Shown here in pieces: positions 63,911 through 64,000 of a stretch of DNA of 64,000 bases. The notes under the pieces are model-generated. The model saw only the letters and a list, made by a program, of their open reading frames with translations, did not search any database and was not told the origin of the DNA. Every line of letters starts with the position of its first letter. Positions within the stretch are counted from its first letter, which is position 1. The translations under genes were made by a program, and so were the position numbers. The stretch is from Streptomyces spinoverrucosus (GTDB taxonomy: Bacteria; Actinomycetota; Actinomycetes; Streptomycetales; Streptomycetaceae), in the NCBI RefSeq assembly GCF_015712165.1, contig NZ_JADPZX010000001.1, forward strand, positions 2,604,001-2,668,000, written 5' to 3'.

Positions 63911-64000
63911 ATGGCGACTGACGACATGCGGGACCAGATCTTCGAGCTGGCGGAACGGGTGAGGGGCCCCGTCCTTCTCCCGGACCAGGAAGGCTTTGAG
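63911..64000 (+). CDS. FAD-linked (BBE-type) oxidoreductase, N-terminal fragment at window edge
   Basis: Thirty residues (ATDDMRDQIFELAERVRGPV, then LLPDQEGFE) match the opening of berberine-bridge/FAD-linked oxidases (RGPVLLPxxxGY). The rest lies outside the window. Confidence 0.55.
   Translation, partial: MATDDMRDQIFELAERVRGPVLLPDQEGFE

Overview
The window is very GC-rich chromosomal DNA of a Streptomyces. The signs are third-position G/C coding, the mycelial cytoskeleton pair scy/filP, a DasR/MSR-type chitinase promoter, NucS, non-catalytic NrtL, TTA codons confined to a few accessory-type genes, and a gene order that matches, from memory, the region around SCO5350-SCO5405 of S. coelicolor, read in reverse.

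Positions 1-28 kb hold mixed core and physiology genes. First comes a two-component system (partial kinase plus OmpR-type regulator), divergent from an Asp-rich PepSY exoprotein. Methylmalonyl/acetoacetyl-CoA genes follow (meaB, thiolase, epimerase), then scy and filP, two tandem ATPase-permease exporter pairs, a small zinc-motif protein, an LLM flavin oxidoreductase with a TTA codon, nucS convergent with a large membrane-anchored STAND-like NTPase, a STAS antagonist, 3-hydroxybutyryl-CoA dehydrogenase and a PduO-type cobalamin adenosyltransferase. The chitin module chiS-chiR-chiC closes this part. The B12-linked enzymes (MeaB, epimerase, adenosyltransferase) serve the same methylmalonyl-CoA chemistry from separate transcription units.

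Positions 28-55 kb are nearly all minus strand and are conserved housekeeping. They include the F1Fo ATP synthase operon (atpIBEFHAGDC), a WecA/TagO-like transferase, a second SHMT, a phosphatase-family protein whose catalytic Cys is Ser, tsaC, prmC, prfA, rpmE, an LCP cell-wall ligase, an exported trypsin/FG-GAP protease, rho, and the aspartate-family cluster nrtL-lysA-hom-thrC-thrB. A stand-alone receiver protein and a tRNA-Arg(CCG) end this block.

Downstream of the tRNA the character changes (55.5-62.7 kb). The region contains an overlapping AbiEii-type toxin pair, two decayed tyrosine integrases, an HNH-Shedu (DUF4263) defence gene split by a precisely definable 1,402-bp IS701-family element, the decayed PIWI end of a prokaryotic Argonaute, and scraps of a glycosyltransferase and an IS5-type transposase. 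It reads as a tRNA-anchored defence/integration hot spot in decay. A LysR regulator with two TTA codons and the start of an FAD-linked oxidoreductase close the window.

Short Streptomyces palindromic repeats lie between genes and, in three places (prmC start, rho, an ABC ATPase tail), inside reading frames. All product names rest on reading the translated sequence; no database search was run.
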